Of a stretch of DNA of 7,083 bases, positions 1 to 5,697 are shown piece after piece. The DNA is taken from the NCBI GenBank assembly GCA_945876665.1, contig CAMCPC010000064.1, positions 1 to 7,083 on the forward strand, in the 5' to 3' direction. The translations under genes and the position numbers were made by a program. This stretch comes from an uncultured Oscillospiraceae bacterium (GTDB taxonomy: Bacteria > Bacillota > Clostridia > UBA1381). Within the stretch, counting starts at the first letter, position 1, and every line of letters begins with the position of its first letter. The notes under the pieces were generated by a model. The model was not told the DNA's origin. It saw only the letters and a list, made by a program, of their open reading frames with translations, and did no database searches.

Positions 1-13
1 ATGGCGTGCGTTC

Positions 14-80
14 GTAGGGGCGGATATTATCCGCCCGAATTGAAATGTGTACGGGGGGGGCGGCTGATAGCTGCCCCTAC
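14..80. repeat. Pair of inverted GTAGGGGCGG-type hairpin repeats
   Basis: Two GC-rich hairpins lie back to back in an otherwise A/T-rich spacer. The first has an 8-bp stem (18-25 with 29-36) around a 3-base loop. The second has a 9-bp stem with one G-T wobble (57-65 with 69-77) around a 3-base loop. The outer edges are an exact inverted match, GTAGGGG at 14-20 and CCCCTAC at 74-80, so hairpin 2 is an inverted, diverged copy of hairpin 1: the stem ends are kept and the centre varies. A run of eight G (53-60) sits at the junction. From general knowledge, this style of short intergenic palindromic repeat is scattered in many Clostridia genomes. Its function is unknown to me. It could form RNA structure in the leader of the V-ATPase subunit D gene. 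Confidence 0.7.
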
Positions 81-83
81 AAC

Positions 84-105
84 GGGACGTCGAGGACGAC
101 GTCCC
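84..105. repeat. Third GC-rich hairpin of the repeat cluster
   Basis: A perfect 9-bp stem (84-92 with 97-105) encloses the 4-base loop AGGA. It begins three bases after the CCCCTAC edge of the previous repeat and ends 34 bases before the ribosome binding site of the next gene. No T-run follows, so it does not look like an intrinsic terminator. Its stem sequence (GGGACGTCG/CGACGTCCC) differs from the first two hairpins, so it may be a second repeat family that landed next to the first. Confidence 0.6.
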
Positions 106-139
106 ACAATACCGCTAAACAATAATTTACTTTATAAAG

Positions 140-145
140 AGGAGG
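140..145 (+). promoter_or_regulatory. Ribosome binding site that fixes the V-ATPase subunit D start
   Basis: A full AGGAGG lies 5 bases before the ATG at 151. The reading frame is open back to position 1, but those upstream codons are the hairpin repeats. This site makes 151 the clear start. Confidence 0.85.
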
Positions 146-150
146 ATATT

Positions 151-774
151 ATGCAGAAAAATTTAGCGCCCACAAAGGGCAATCTGATGATGGCAAAAAA
201 TACTCTGCGTCTTTCCAAGCAGGGCTATGAAATGCTTGACAAAAAAAGAAATATCCTCATCAGAGAAATGATGCTTTTGATTGAGGAGGCAAAGGAGGTC
301 GAGGCGAAAATTGAGGAAACCTTTGCTGCAGCGTATAAGGCACTTGAATCGGCTAACATAATCATGGGTGTCAGCAAGGTGCAGAATCTTGCACATTCGG
401 CAGTTCTTGAGAACAGTGTGAGGATTGATCTGCGCAGCGTAATGGGTGTGGAAATCCCTGTTGTAACTTCCGATGAGCCGGACGGCAGACCTGTATACGG
501 CTTTTACGGCACGTCCTCCGCGCTTGACGAGGCGAGTGTGAAGTTCAACGAGGTTAAGGTTATGACGGTGCGCCTTACGGAAATCGAAAACGCTGTATAT
601 CGTCTTGCAATGAATATCAAAAAGACGCAGAAAAGAGCAAACGCTCTTGAAAATATAACAATCCCCCTTTATGAACGCCTTTCAAAGGAAATCCAGAACG
701 CTCTTGAGGAAAAGGAACGCGAGGAGCATACAAGGCTTAAGATTATAAAGAGGACAAAGGAAAAACAGCAATAA
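151..774 (+). CDS. ntpD: V-type ATP synthase subunit D
   Basis: This is subunit D (207 aa, normal family length), the central rotor stalk of the V/A-type ATPase, which couples ATP turnover in the A3B3 head to ion movement through the membrane ring. The N-terminal block is typical: PTKGNL at residues 7-12, then the long helix with LSKQGYEMLDKKR at about 21-33. A middle section has IDLRSVMGVEIP at 92-103. The C-terminal helix carries KTQKRANALENI at 158-169 and an E/K-rich end. The two long terminal helices would form the antiparallel coiled coil of the shaft. In Clostridia the gene normally ends or nearly ends a large atp/ntp operon after subunits A and B. Those would lie upstream of this window, which I infer rather than see. 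It is followed at once by an intrinsic terminator, consistent with being last in its operon. The gene could equally be named atpD under V-type nomenclature. Confidence 0.95.
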   Translation: MQKNLAPTKGNLMMAKNTLRLSKQGYEMLDKKRNILIREMMLLIEEAKEVEAKIEETFAAAYKALESANIIMGVSKVQNLAHSAVLENSVRIDLRSVMGVEIPVVTSDEPDGRPVYGFYGTSSALDEASVKFNEVKVMTVRLTEIENAVYRLAMNIKKTQKRANALENITIPLYERLSKEIQNALEEKEREEHTRLKIIKRTKEKQQ

Positions 775-812
775 AAAAAAGGAAACTGCTATTGACGCAG
801 TTTCCTTTTTTG
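775..812 (+). terminator. Intrinsic terminator after V-ATPase subunit D
   Basis: A perfect 9-bp stem (781-789 with 797-805, GGAAACTGC/GCAGTTTCC) with a 7-base loop is followed by T806-T811. The A-run at 775-780 can extend the stem and gives a T-run on the other strand, so it may also work in reverse. It starts directly after the stop codon. Confidence 0.9.
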
Positions 813-874
813 TGCATAGAATATAAATTTACCATATTCCTATAAACAGCTACATATAATTTTGTATAATATAT

Positions 875-903
875 TTGCAATTTGCTTTGGATTTTGGTAT
901 AAT
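875..903 (+). promoter_or_regulatory. Sigma-A promoter for the ung-coaE-slt-kinase-uppP operon
   Basis: The -35 box is TTGCAA (875-880) and the -10 box is a consensus TATAAT (898-903), separated by exactly 17 bases. A TG at 895-896 one base before the -10 makes it an extended -10 promoter. Transcription would start near 910, giving a leader of about 25 bases before the ung start. A second TATAAT at 865-870 has no convincing -35 box and is a weaker candidate. Confidence 0.8.
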
Positions 904-922
904 GTAATCAGCAAAACGATTT

Positions 923-927
923 AGGAG
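923..927 (+). promoter_or_regulatory. Ribosome binding site that decides the ung start
   Basis: AGGAG (within TTAGGAG, 921-927) lies 8 bases before the TTG at 936. The in-frame GTG at 927 overlaps this site and so cannot be served by it. The GTG at 933 is only 5 bases away and remains possible. The family's usual N-terminus (short leader then NDWD) supports TTG at 936. Confidence 0.7.
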
Positions 928-935
928 TGGGTGTG

Positions 936-1610
936 TTGGTTAATATTGGAAATGACTGGGACGAAATCCTTGCTGAGGAGTTTCATAAGGAGTATTATTT
1001 AAAGCTCCGCTCTTTCCTTAAGACGGAATATAAATCCCACAAAATACATCCTGATATGTATGATATTTTCAATGCGCTGAAATGGACTTCATATAAGGAT
1101 ACAAAGGTTGTTATACTTGGTCAGGACCCCTACCATGAGGAGGGGCAGGCGCATGGACTTGCTTTTTCGGTGCAGAAGGGCGTAAGAATACCGCCGTCGC
1201 TGCTGAATATGTATAAGGAATTACAGAATGAATTGGGTCTGTATATACCGAATAACGGCTACTTAGAGAAGTGGGCAAGGCAGGGCGTGATGCTTTTAAA
1301 TTCCTCGCTTACCGTCCGTGACGGCATGGCTAATTCACACCGCAACAAGGGTTGGGAAATCTTTACCGACCGCGTGGTGCAGGCACTCAACGACAGAGAG
1401 AACCCTGTGATTTTCATGCTGTGGGGCAATAACGCAAAGGAAAAAATCAAGGTTATAACAAATCCTTATCATAAAATTCTGACTGCGGCTCATCCGAGTC
1501 CGCTTTCGGCAAGCAGAGGATTTTTCGGCTGCGGACATTTCAAAACCGCCAACAGAATGCTTACCCAGATGGGGAAGGAGCCGATTGATTGGCAGATAGA
1601 AAATATCTGA
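936..1610 (+). CDS. ung: Uracil-DNA glycosylase, family 1
   Basis: The enzyme removes uracil from DNA after cytosine deamination or dUMP misincorporation, starting base excision repair. Numbering from the TTG start (224 aa, usual length), GQDPYH at 62-67 is the water-activating motif with the catalytic Asp. LLNSSLTV at 120-127 carries the uracil-recognising Asn. HPSPLSA at 186-192 is the minor-groove leucine loop with the catalytic His. The N-terminal NDWDEIL is also typical. All key residues are present, so it should be active. It is the first gene of the plus-strand operon, directly behind the promoter at 875-903. The 44-base gap to coaE has no terminator. Start assignment is the only uncertain point (927, 933 or 936; 936 preferred). 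Confidence 0.96.
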   Translation: MVNIGNDWDEILAEEFHKEYYLKLRSFLKTEYKSHKIHPDMYDIFNALKWTSYKDTKVVILGQDPYHEEGQAHGLAFSVQKGVRIPPSLLNMYKELQNELGLYIPNNGYLEKWARQGVMLLNSSLTVRDGMANSHRNKGWEIFTDRVVQALNDRENPVIFMLWGNNAKEKIKVITNPYHKILTAAHPSPLSASRGFFGCGHFKTANRMLTQMGKEPIDWQIENI

Positions 1611-1654
1611 GAAAAAGGCAATCTGCTCAAATAGAAATTGGAGTGTAACAGCAA

Positions 1655-2242
1655 ATGATAGTTTTCGGCATAACAGGAGGCAGCGGCAGCGGAAAAACCA
1701 CGGTTTCTGCAATGCTTAGCGAATTAGGCGTGGACATAATAGACACGGATGTGATAGCGCGCGAGATTACTGCAAAAGGCAGCAAATGCCTTGACGAGCT
1801 TACGGAGGCATTCGGAAATGAAATTATTAACGCTGACGGTACATTAAACAGAAAAAAGCTTGCGCACGAAGCATTTTCAGATGATGAAAAAACTGCGTTG
1901 CTCAGCAGCATAACGCATAAATATATAAAGGCACAGGTAGTGGAGGAAATTAAGAATTCATCTGCGGATATAGTTGCGATAGACGGCGCAGTGATAATCG
2001 GCAGCTGTGTTGAGCCGCTGTGCGGCTTTATTGTATCAGTCATGGCTGACAGAAAGGTAAGGACAGAACGCATAAAAAAACGTGACGCTCTTACCGATGA
2101 ACAGGCGGCAGAGCGTCTTGATGCACAGCCCAATGATGATTTTTACAGGCAAAAATCCAAGTACATCATATATAACAGCGGCAGCACTGATGATTTAAAA
2201 CGTCAGGTATATATGCTGTACGATGAAATAAAGAGGTTATAG
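1655..2242 (+). CDS. coaE: Dephospho-CoA kinase
   Basis: This enzyme phosphorylates the ribose 3'-hydroxyl of dephospho-CoA with ATP, the last step of coenzyme A synthesis in the cytosol. The 195-aa length fits the family. A Walker A P-loop GGSGSGKT is at residues 8-15, and the acidic DTD motif is at 30-32. H88 in ITHKYI matches the conserved His region. RIKKRD at 139-144 is the Arg-rich lid, and ERLDAQPND at 153-161 corresponds to the R...Q segment late in the family. The central segment IDGAVIIGSC (109-118) departs from the usual DxPLLFE motif, so this is a diverged member, although the fold-defining motifs remain. A TTGGAG at 1638-1643 lies 11 bases before the ATG. The stop codon is 2 bases before the next start, so the two are probably translationally coupled. 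Confidence 0.9.
   Translation: MIVFGITGGSGSGKTTVSAMLSELGVDIIDTDVIAREITAKGSKCLDELTEAFGNEIINADGTLNRKKLAHEAFSDDEKTALLSSITHKYIKAQVVEEIKNSSADIVAIDGAVIIGSCVEPLCGFIVSVMADRKVRTERIKKRDALTDEQAAERLDAQPNDDFYRQKSKYIIYNSGSTDDLKRQVYMLYDEIKRL
2231..2236 (+). promoter_or_regulatory. Ribosome binding site for the lytic transglycosylase, inside coaE
   Basis: AAGAGG in the last codons of coaE lies 8 bases before the TTG at 2245. This supports a TTG start and coupling to coaE translation. There is no ATG in a suitable place. Confidence 0.65.
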
Positions 2243-2244
2243 AT

Positions 2245-2790
2245 TTGAGTAAACTTTTTAAAGCTTTTCTGGCAGTACTGGCGATTGTTATCGCAATACT
2301 CGGAATAATAGGCGGCTATGAAACAAGCCTCAGGATAAAGTATCCGGTGGCTTATTCCGATATAATAGTTAAATATGCCAATCAGAATGACCTTGACCCG
2401 TTCCTTGTAATGGCGGTAATAAAGGTGGAAAGTAATTTCGTTCCCGAAGCGCATTCAGGCTTTGCGGGAGGACTTATGCAGCTTACAGAGGAAACAGCGG
2501 AATGGAATGCAAGGGAGATGGGGGTGACATACGACGATTATATGGACCCTGAAACAAATATAATGCTCGGCTGTCATTATCTGCGCCATCTGATTGATAT
2601 ATACGTTAATATTGATACAGCGCTTGCGGCATATAACGGCGGTATGGGCAATGTAAACAGCTGGCTGAAGGATTCGAGGTACAGTGATGACGGTGTTTCG
2701 CTTAAGTATATTCCATTTACGGAAACGCGAAACTATGTTGATAAGGTCAACACCAGCTGGGAGCACTATAAAACCATGAATGAAAATTAA
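2245..2790 (+). CDS. Membrane-anchored lytic transglycosylase (SLT domain)
   Basis: The protein (181 aa) is predicted to cleave the MurNAc-GlcNAc bond of peptidoglycan, leaving 1,6-anhydroMurNAc ends. A hydrophobic segment at residues 6-23, with no lipobox Cys, suggests an N-terminal membrane anchor with the enzyme outside. The Slt70-like (GH23) domain follows. It contains ESNF at 62-65 with the catalytic Glu62, GLMQL at 76-80, NIMLGCHYL at 105-113, AAYNGG at 128-133, and the late Tyr motif around NYVDKV at 163-168. The order and spacing are those of the family, so activity is likely. There are no LysM or other wall-binding domains, so this is a minimal enzyme. It sits between coaE and a kinase-like gene in the operon, and uppP downstream adds a second envelope function. 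The TTG start is chosen from the ribosome binding site at 2231-2236. Confidence 0.92.
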   Translation: MSKLFKAFLAVLAIVIAILGIIGGYETSLRIKYPVAYSDIIVKYANQNDLDPFLVMAVIKVESNFVPEAHSGFAGGLMQLTEETAEWNAREMGVTYDDYMDPETNIMLGCHYLRHLIDIYVNIDTALAAYNGGMGNVNSWLKDSRYSDDGVSLKYIPFTETRNYVDKVNTSWEHYKTMNEN

Positions 2791-2821
2791 GACATAAAGA
2801 TAAAAGAGAGGAGAATGAATT

Positions 2822-3445
2822 ATGTCATTAGTAATTACGATAGGAAGACAGTTCGGCAGCGGCGGACGCAATGTCGGAGAAAAGGTGGCAGAGTATTTCA
2901 ACATTCCGTTTTATGACAAGGAGCTTGTTGAAATGGCGGCGCAGAAAAGCAATCTGAGTCAAGAGGCATTAAAGGAAGTTGATGAGCATGCAACGAACAG
3001 CTTCCTGTATTCCTTGGCAAGCGGAAATTATTCTCTCAGGGGCATAAATGCGCCTATTTATTACGAGATGCCGATAAATGATAAGCTGTTTATCGCGCAG
3101 GCGGAGGTAATCAAGGAAATCGCTAAAAAAGGCTCATGCGTTATAGTCGGAAGATGCGCCGATTATGTGCTTGAAAATGAAAATGTGGATTTGCTTAATG
3201 TGTTCATCCACGGCAGCGTTGATTACAGAGCCGGACGTGTAATGGACGCGCTCGGACTTAAGCAGAACAAGGCGCGCGATAAGGTAATCAAAACGGACAA
3301 ACAGCGCCGTACATATTACGATTATTATACAAGCAAGGATTGGGGCGTTATGTCCAATTATGACCTTTGCATAAATGCTGAAACCTTCGGCATTGAAGGC
3401 GCGGCAAATCTTATTATAAGCTATGCAAAAACTAAAATTAAATAA
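2822..3445 (+). CDS. Cytidylate kinase-like family protein
   Basis: This 207-aa protein belongs to the group often annotated as cytidylate kinase-like (Cytidylate_kin2). It starts with ITIGRQFGSGGR (5-16), a P-loop-like nucleotide-binding segment with SGGR in place of the canonical GKS/T. Further family signs are FYDKELVEMAA (30-40), IVGRCADYVL (108-117) and the basic/aromatic block DKQRRTYYDYYT (159-170), which looks like a lid. The family is related to CMP kinase by fold, but its substrate is not established to my knowledge. Calling it the true housekeeping Cmk would be unsafe because canonical Cmk has a normal P-loop and a different body. A strong AGAGAGGAG at 2805-2813 lies 8 bases before the ATG. 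It follows the transglycosylase by 31 bases. Its stop codon is next to the ribosome binding site of uppP. Confidence 0.85.
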   Translation: MSLVITIGRQFGSGGRNVGEKVAEYFNIPFYDKELVEMAAQKSNLSQEALKEVDEHATNSFLYSLASGNYSLRGINAPIYYEMPINDKLFIAQAEVIKEIAKKGSCVIVGRCADYVLENENVDLLNVFIHGSVDYRAGRVMDALGLKQNKARDKVIKTDKQRRTYYDYYTSKDWGVMSNYDLCINAETFGIEGAANLIISYAKTKIK

Positions 3446-3449
3446 GGAG
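3444..3449 (+). promoter_or_regulatory. Ribosome binding site for uppP, overlapping the previous stop codon
   Basis: AAGGAG shares two bases with the TAA stop (3443-3445) of the kinase-like gene. It lies 11 bases before TTG 3461 but 23 bases before ATG 3473, so TTG is the better start. The overlap suggests coupled translation. Confidence 0.7.
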
Positions 3450-3460
3450 TTGTTATAGTT

Positions 3461-4279
3461 TTGTTTTTTGAAATGATTAAATCTATTATACTTGGTATTG
3501 TTGAGGGTATCACGGAATGGCTTCCGATAAGCTCAACAGGTCATATGATTCTTGTGAATGAGTTTATTCAGAACAAGGGCGGTTTTACTGCTTCTGACCT
3601 TTATCTTTACGTGATACAGCTTGGAGCAATACTTGCGGTTGTAACGCTGTATTTCCATAAGCTAAATCCTTTCGCACCGTCGAAAAGTACGGAGGAAAAG
3701 CGCAATACCTGGGAAATGTGGTTTAAGGTTATAGTGGCGTGTATACCCGCGGCGGTTATAGGGTTTGTGCTTGATGATTTCATGGAGCATTTTGAAAACT
3801 GGTACGTTGTTTCGGCAATGCTCATAATCTATGGTATAGCGTTCATAATCGTTGAAAAGAAGCATAAAAAAACAGTCGTAAAGGATATGAATTCCATGAC
3901 GTATAAAACGGCGCTTCTGATAGGAATGTTTCAGGTGCTGTCCATAATCCCCGGAACATCGCGCAGCGGCGCGACTATCCTTGGCGCGATGCTGATCGGC
4001 TGTTCACGTTCTGTTGCGGCAGAATTTTCGTTCTTCCTTGCAATACCTGTTATGTTCGGCGTAAGCCTTCTTAAAATTGCAAAGAACGGTCTTGCAATGA
4101 CAGGCAATGAGTGGGCAATACTTATTACAGGAATGGTAATTGCGTATGTGGTTTCAATGCTGGCAATAAAATTCCTTATGAATTATGTAAGAAAGCATGA
4201 TTTCAAGGTATTCGGCTATTACAGAATAGTGCTTGGAATACTTGTGATTGCGTATTTTTCACTGAAAATGACATTTTAA
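3461..4279 (+). CDS. uppP: Undecaprenyl-diphosphatase
   Basis: UppP (BacA) is an integral membrane phosphatase that converts undecaprenyl pyrophosphate to the monophosphate. It thereby recycles the lipid carrier for peptidoglycan and other wall polymers, and raised levels can confer bacitracin resistance. The 272-aa length is normal. The first signature, [16 protein letters not shown] at residues 13-28, carries the E15/E19 pair and the SSTGH loop. The second, PGTSRSG at 164-170, carries the catalytic-region Arg168. Multiple hydrophobic helices are visible (for example about 48-65, 88-104, 117-132, 186-206, 217-240, 250-268). All known motifs are intact. It is the last gene of the plus-strand operon, followed by a strong terminator. 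Start chosen as TTG 3461 from the ribosome binding site; ATG 3473 (MIKSIILG) is the alternative. Confidence 0.96.
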   Translation: MFFEMIKSIILGIVEGITEWLPISSTGHMILVNEFIQNKGGFTASDLYLYVIQLGAILAVVTLYFHKLNPFAPSKSTEEKRNTWEMWFKVIVACIPAAVIGFVLDDFMEHFENWYVVSAMLIIYGIAFIIVEKKHKKTVVKDMNSMTYKTALLIGMFQVLSIIPGTSRSGATILGAMLIGCSRSVAAEFSFFLAIPVMFGVSLLKIAKNGLAMTGNEWAILITGMVIAYVVSMLAIKFLMNYVRKHDFKVFGYYRIVLGILVIAYFSLKMTF

Positions 4280-4283
4280 TTAT

Positions 4284-4322
4284 AAAAATCCCTCATAAGC
4301 GCTGCTTATGAGGGATTTTTTT
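4284..4322. terminator. Bidirectional intrinsic terminator between convergent operons
   Basis: A perfect 17-bp inverted repeat (4284-4300 with 4304-4320) has a 3-base loop. The GC-rich core CCCTCATAAGC is flanked by A-run and T-run arms, so each strand reads stem then T-run. It lies 4 bases after the uppP stop and 17 bases after the stop of the minus-strand cyclophilin gene, and serves both operons. Confidence 0.95.
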
Positions 4323-4339
4323 GCGTAAGTCGTTTGCTT

Positions 4340-4813
4340 TTACACAAGTCTTATTGTCTTTATAATCTGATCCTCAAGAGGTCTGTCGCTCATGTCCGTT
4401 GCTGTTTCCGCTATTTCATCCACAACGTCCATGCCGTCCGTAACCTTGCCAAAGGCGGCATACTGACCGTCAAGGTGCGGAGCATCATCGTGCATGATGA
4501 AAAACTGGCTTGAAGCGCTGTTCGGGAACATGGTGCGCGCCATTGAAAGTACACCGCGTGTGTGCTTTAAAGGATTCGGCACTCCGTTTTTGTCAAATTC
4601 GCCCTTGATTGATTCAGCTTCTTTTTGCTGACCGTCCGCTGTGTAACCGCCGCCTTGAATCATAAAGCCTGAAATTACACGGTGGAATATGAGTCCGTCA
4701 AAAAAATTGTCTTCTATAAGCTTTACAAAGTTTTCTACTGTTATCGGCGCAGTATCAGGATAAAGCTCAGCCTTGATAATGCCGCCGTTTTCCATTTCTA
4801 TTTCAATATTCAT
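4340..4813 (-). CDS. Peptidyl-prolyl cis-trans isomerase, cyclophilin type (cytosolic)
   Basis: This 157-aa cyclophilin should catalyse cis-trans isomerisation of Xaa-Pro bonds during protein folding. It has no signal peptide or membrane segment, so it is predicted cytosolic. Key residues are FHRV at 43-46 (Arg45, the catalytic Arg), F50, MIQGGG at 51-56 (Gln53), MAR at 91-93, SQFFI at 102-106, and HLDGQYAAFG at 113-122. In the last motif the Trp that binds cyclosporin in human CypA is not conserved, and the usual active-site His is Tyr, as in many bacterial cyclophilins. It is therefore probably weakly cyclosporin-sensitive (inferred). AAGGAGA at 4827-4821 on this strand lies 7 bases before the ATG. 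It is 21 bases behind a paralog that encodes a lipoprotein and closes the gyrA operon. It aligns with that paralog across nearly its whole length. Confidence 0.95.
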   Translation of the reverse strand: MNIEIEMENGGIIKAELYPDTAPITVENFVKLIEDNFFDGLIFHRVISGFMIQGGGYTADGQQKEAESIKGEFDKNGVPNPLKHTRGVLSMARTMFPNSASSQFFIMHDDAPHLDGQYAAFGKVTDGMDVVDEIAETATDMSDRPLEDQIIKTIRLV

Positions 4814-4820
4814 TACTTTA

Positions 4821-4827
4821 TCTCCTT
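4821..4827 (-). promoter_or_regulatory. Ribosome binding site of the cytosolic cyclophilin
   Basis: The minus strand reads AAGGAGA, 7 bases before the ATG. It fills most of the 21-base gap after the upstream lipoprotein gene, leaving no room for a separate promoter and indicating co-transcription. Confidence 0.8.
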
Positions 4828-4834
4828 GATTGTT

Positions 4835-5695
4835 TTAGATAGAACCGTTGTTCTGACCGAAAAATGATGTCATATCGTCCTCATCATCTGATGACTTGCC
4901 TGATGATTTGGAGGTTGGTTTTTGTGTTGATTTTGTATCATCGTCATCATCCTTTGAAGAAGGCTTTGATGTTTCTTTTGTATCATCTTCGTCTGCATCA
5001 TCATTTTTTGATGATTTCGGTTTTGCGGTAGCCTTAGATGATTTACCGCTCTTTGATGAGCTTCCTGAATCAATGGTGATTGTTTCTATTATAACAGGGT
5101 CAACAGGAACATCCTCCATGCCTGACGCGGCAACGGAGCCTGTTCTTACTGACGCGATTTCGTCCACAACGTCCATGCCGTCCGTAACAATACCGAATGC
5201 GGCATACTGACCGTCAAGATATGTTGAGTCCTGCTGAACGATAAAGAACTGACTTGTGGCGCTGTCCATATCCTGTGCTCTTGCCATTGAAATAACGCCT
5301 CTCACATGGGAAAGTGTATTTTCAAAGCCGTTTGCGGCAAATTCACCCTTTACACTTGATGCCTTTTTTTGCTTAAGGTTTTCATCGTAACCGCCGCCTT
5401 GAATCATAAAGTCCTCTATAACTCTGTGGAATACTGTTCCGTCATAGAAGCCGTCCTCGGCAAGCTCCACAAAGTTTTCCACTGTTTCGGGAGCAAGGTC
5501 GGGATACAATTCAAGTGTTATGTCATCATAATCCTCAAGCTCTATTGTTGCGGTTATCTTGTTCTTGACAAGCTCCGGATCGGGAGTTGAAGCAGGTGCA
5601 GGTGTAGGCTTGCTGTTATCTGAACCCTTACCGCATGATGCTATGAGCATCATTATTGATAAAATTACAGCTATAACGCTGATTGATTTTTTCAT
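4835..5695 (-). CDS. Cyclophilin-type peptidyl-prolyl isomerase lipoprotein with acidic repeat tail
   Basis: This 286-aa protein begins with a lipoprotein signal peptide: KK at residues 2-3, a hydrophobic core at about 5-19, and lipobox IASC with Cys21. It is therefore predicted to be lipid-anchored on the outer face of the membrane. A short Pro/Thr/Ser linker (29-40) follows. The cyclophilin domain covers about 47-208: FHRV at 89-92 (Arg91), F96, MIQGGG at 97-102, MAR at 137-139, SQFFI at 148-152 and YLDGQYAAFG at 159-168. Catalytic-region residues match the cytosolic paralog. Residues 210-286 are low complexity, rich in Ser, Lys and Asp, with three imperfect KP..SSK-then-acidic units, ending in a less biased FFGQNNGSI. 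The likely job is folding of secreted or wall proteins. The gene starts 2 bases after the gyrA stop. Its ribosome binding site lies inside gyrA. Confidence 0.93.
   Translation of the reverse strand: MKKSISVIAVILSIMMLIASCGKGSDNSKPTPAPASTPDPELVKNKITATIELEDYDDITLELYPDLAPETVENFVELAEDGFYDGTVFHRVIEDFMIQGGGYDENLKQKKASSVKGEFAANGFENTLSHVRGVISMARAQDMDSATSQFFIVQQDSTYLDGQYAAFGIVTDGMDVVDEIASVRTGSVAASGMEDVPVDPVIIETITIDSGSSSKSGKSSKATAKPKSSKNDDADEDDTKETSKPSSKDDDDDTKSTQKPTSKSSGKSSDDEDDMTSFFGQNNGSI
4874..5023 (-). repeat. Low-complexity coding repeat in the lipoprotein tail
   Basis: This stretch encodes residues 225-274 of the cyclophilin lipoprotein. It has three imperfect units, each a KP..SK segment followed by an Asp/Glu run: residues 225-240, 244-255 and 259-274. 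The DNA is rich in GAT and TCA/AAA-type codons (many ATC/ATCATC on the plus strand), which favours slippage and length variation between strains. Confidence 0.65.
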
Positions 5696-5697
5696 AA

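Noticed and set aside
1..150. In-frame N-terminal extension of V-ATPase subunit D by 50 codons
   Set aside because: The frame is open by chance through GC-rich hairpin repeats. The predicted peptide is Arg/Gly/Pro-rich and unlike the family, and a perfect AGGAGG sits 5 bases before the ATG at 151, where the family's usual N-terminus begins.
865..870. Second promoter with TATAAT at this position
   Set aside because: No acceptable -35 box lies 16-18 bases upstream, and the promoter at 875-903 explains transcription better.
927..935. GTG at 927 as the ung start
   Set aside because: It overlaps the AGGAG that should serve it. TTG at 936 has 8-base spacing and gives the usual family N-terminus.
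1627..2133. 168-codon open frame on the minus strand opposite coaE
   Set aside because: It is a shadow of a well-supported gene, with Ser/Cys-rich composition, no recognisable motif and no convincing ribosome binding site.
2455..2904. 149-codon minus-strand frame across the transglycosylase and kinase-like genes
   Set aside because: It overlaps two genes with clear family motifs and has no features of its own.
4896..5210. Plus-strand frame rich in Ser/Phe/Asp opposite the lipoprotein tail
   Set aside because: Its composition is the direct reverse reading of the Asp/Ser/Lys repeat codons, and it lacks an expected start context.
4419..5411. Identical blocks as traces of a mobile element or direct-repeat array
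   Set aside because: They lie at homologous codons of two cyclophilin genes and at one constant offset, so they reflect gene duplication, not insertion.
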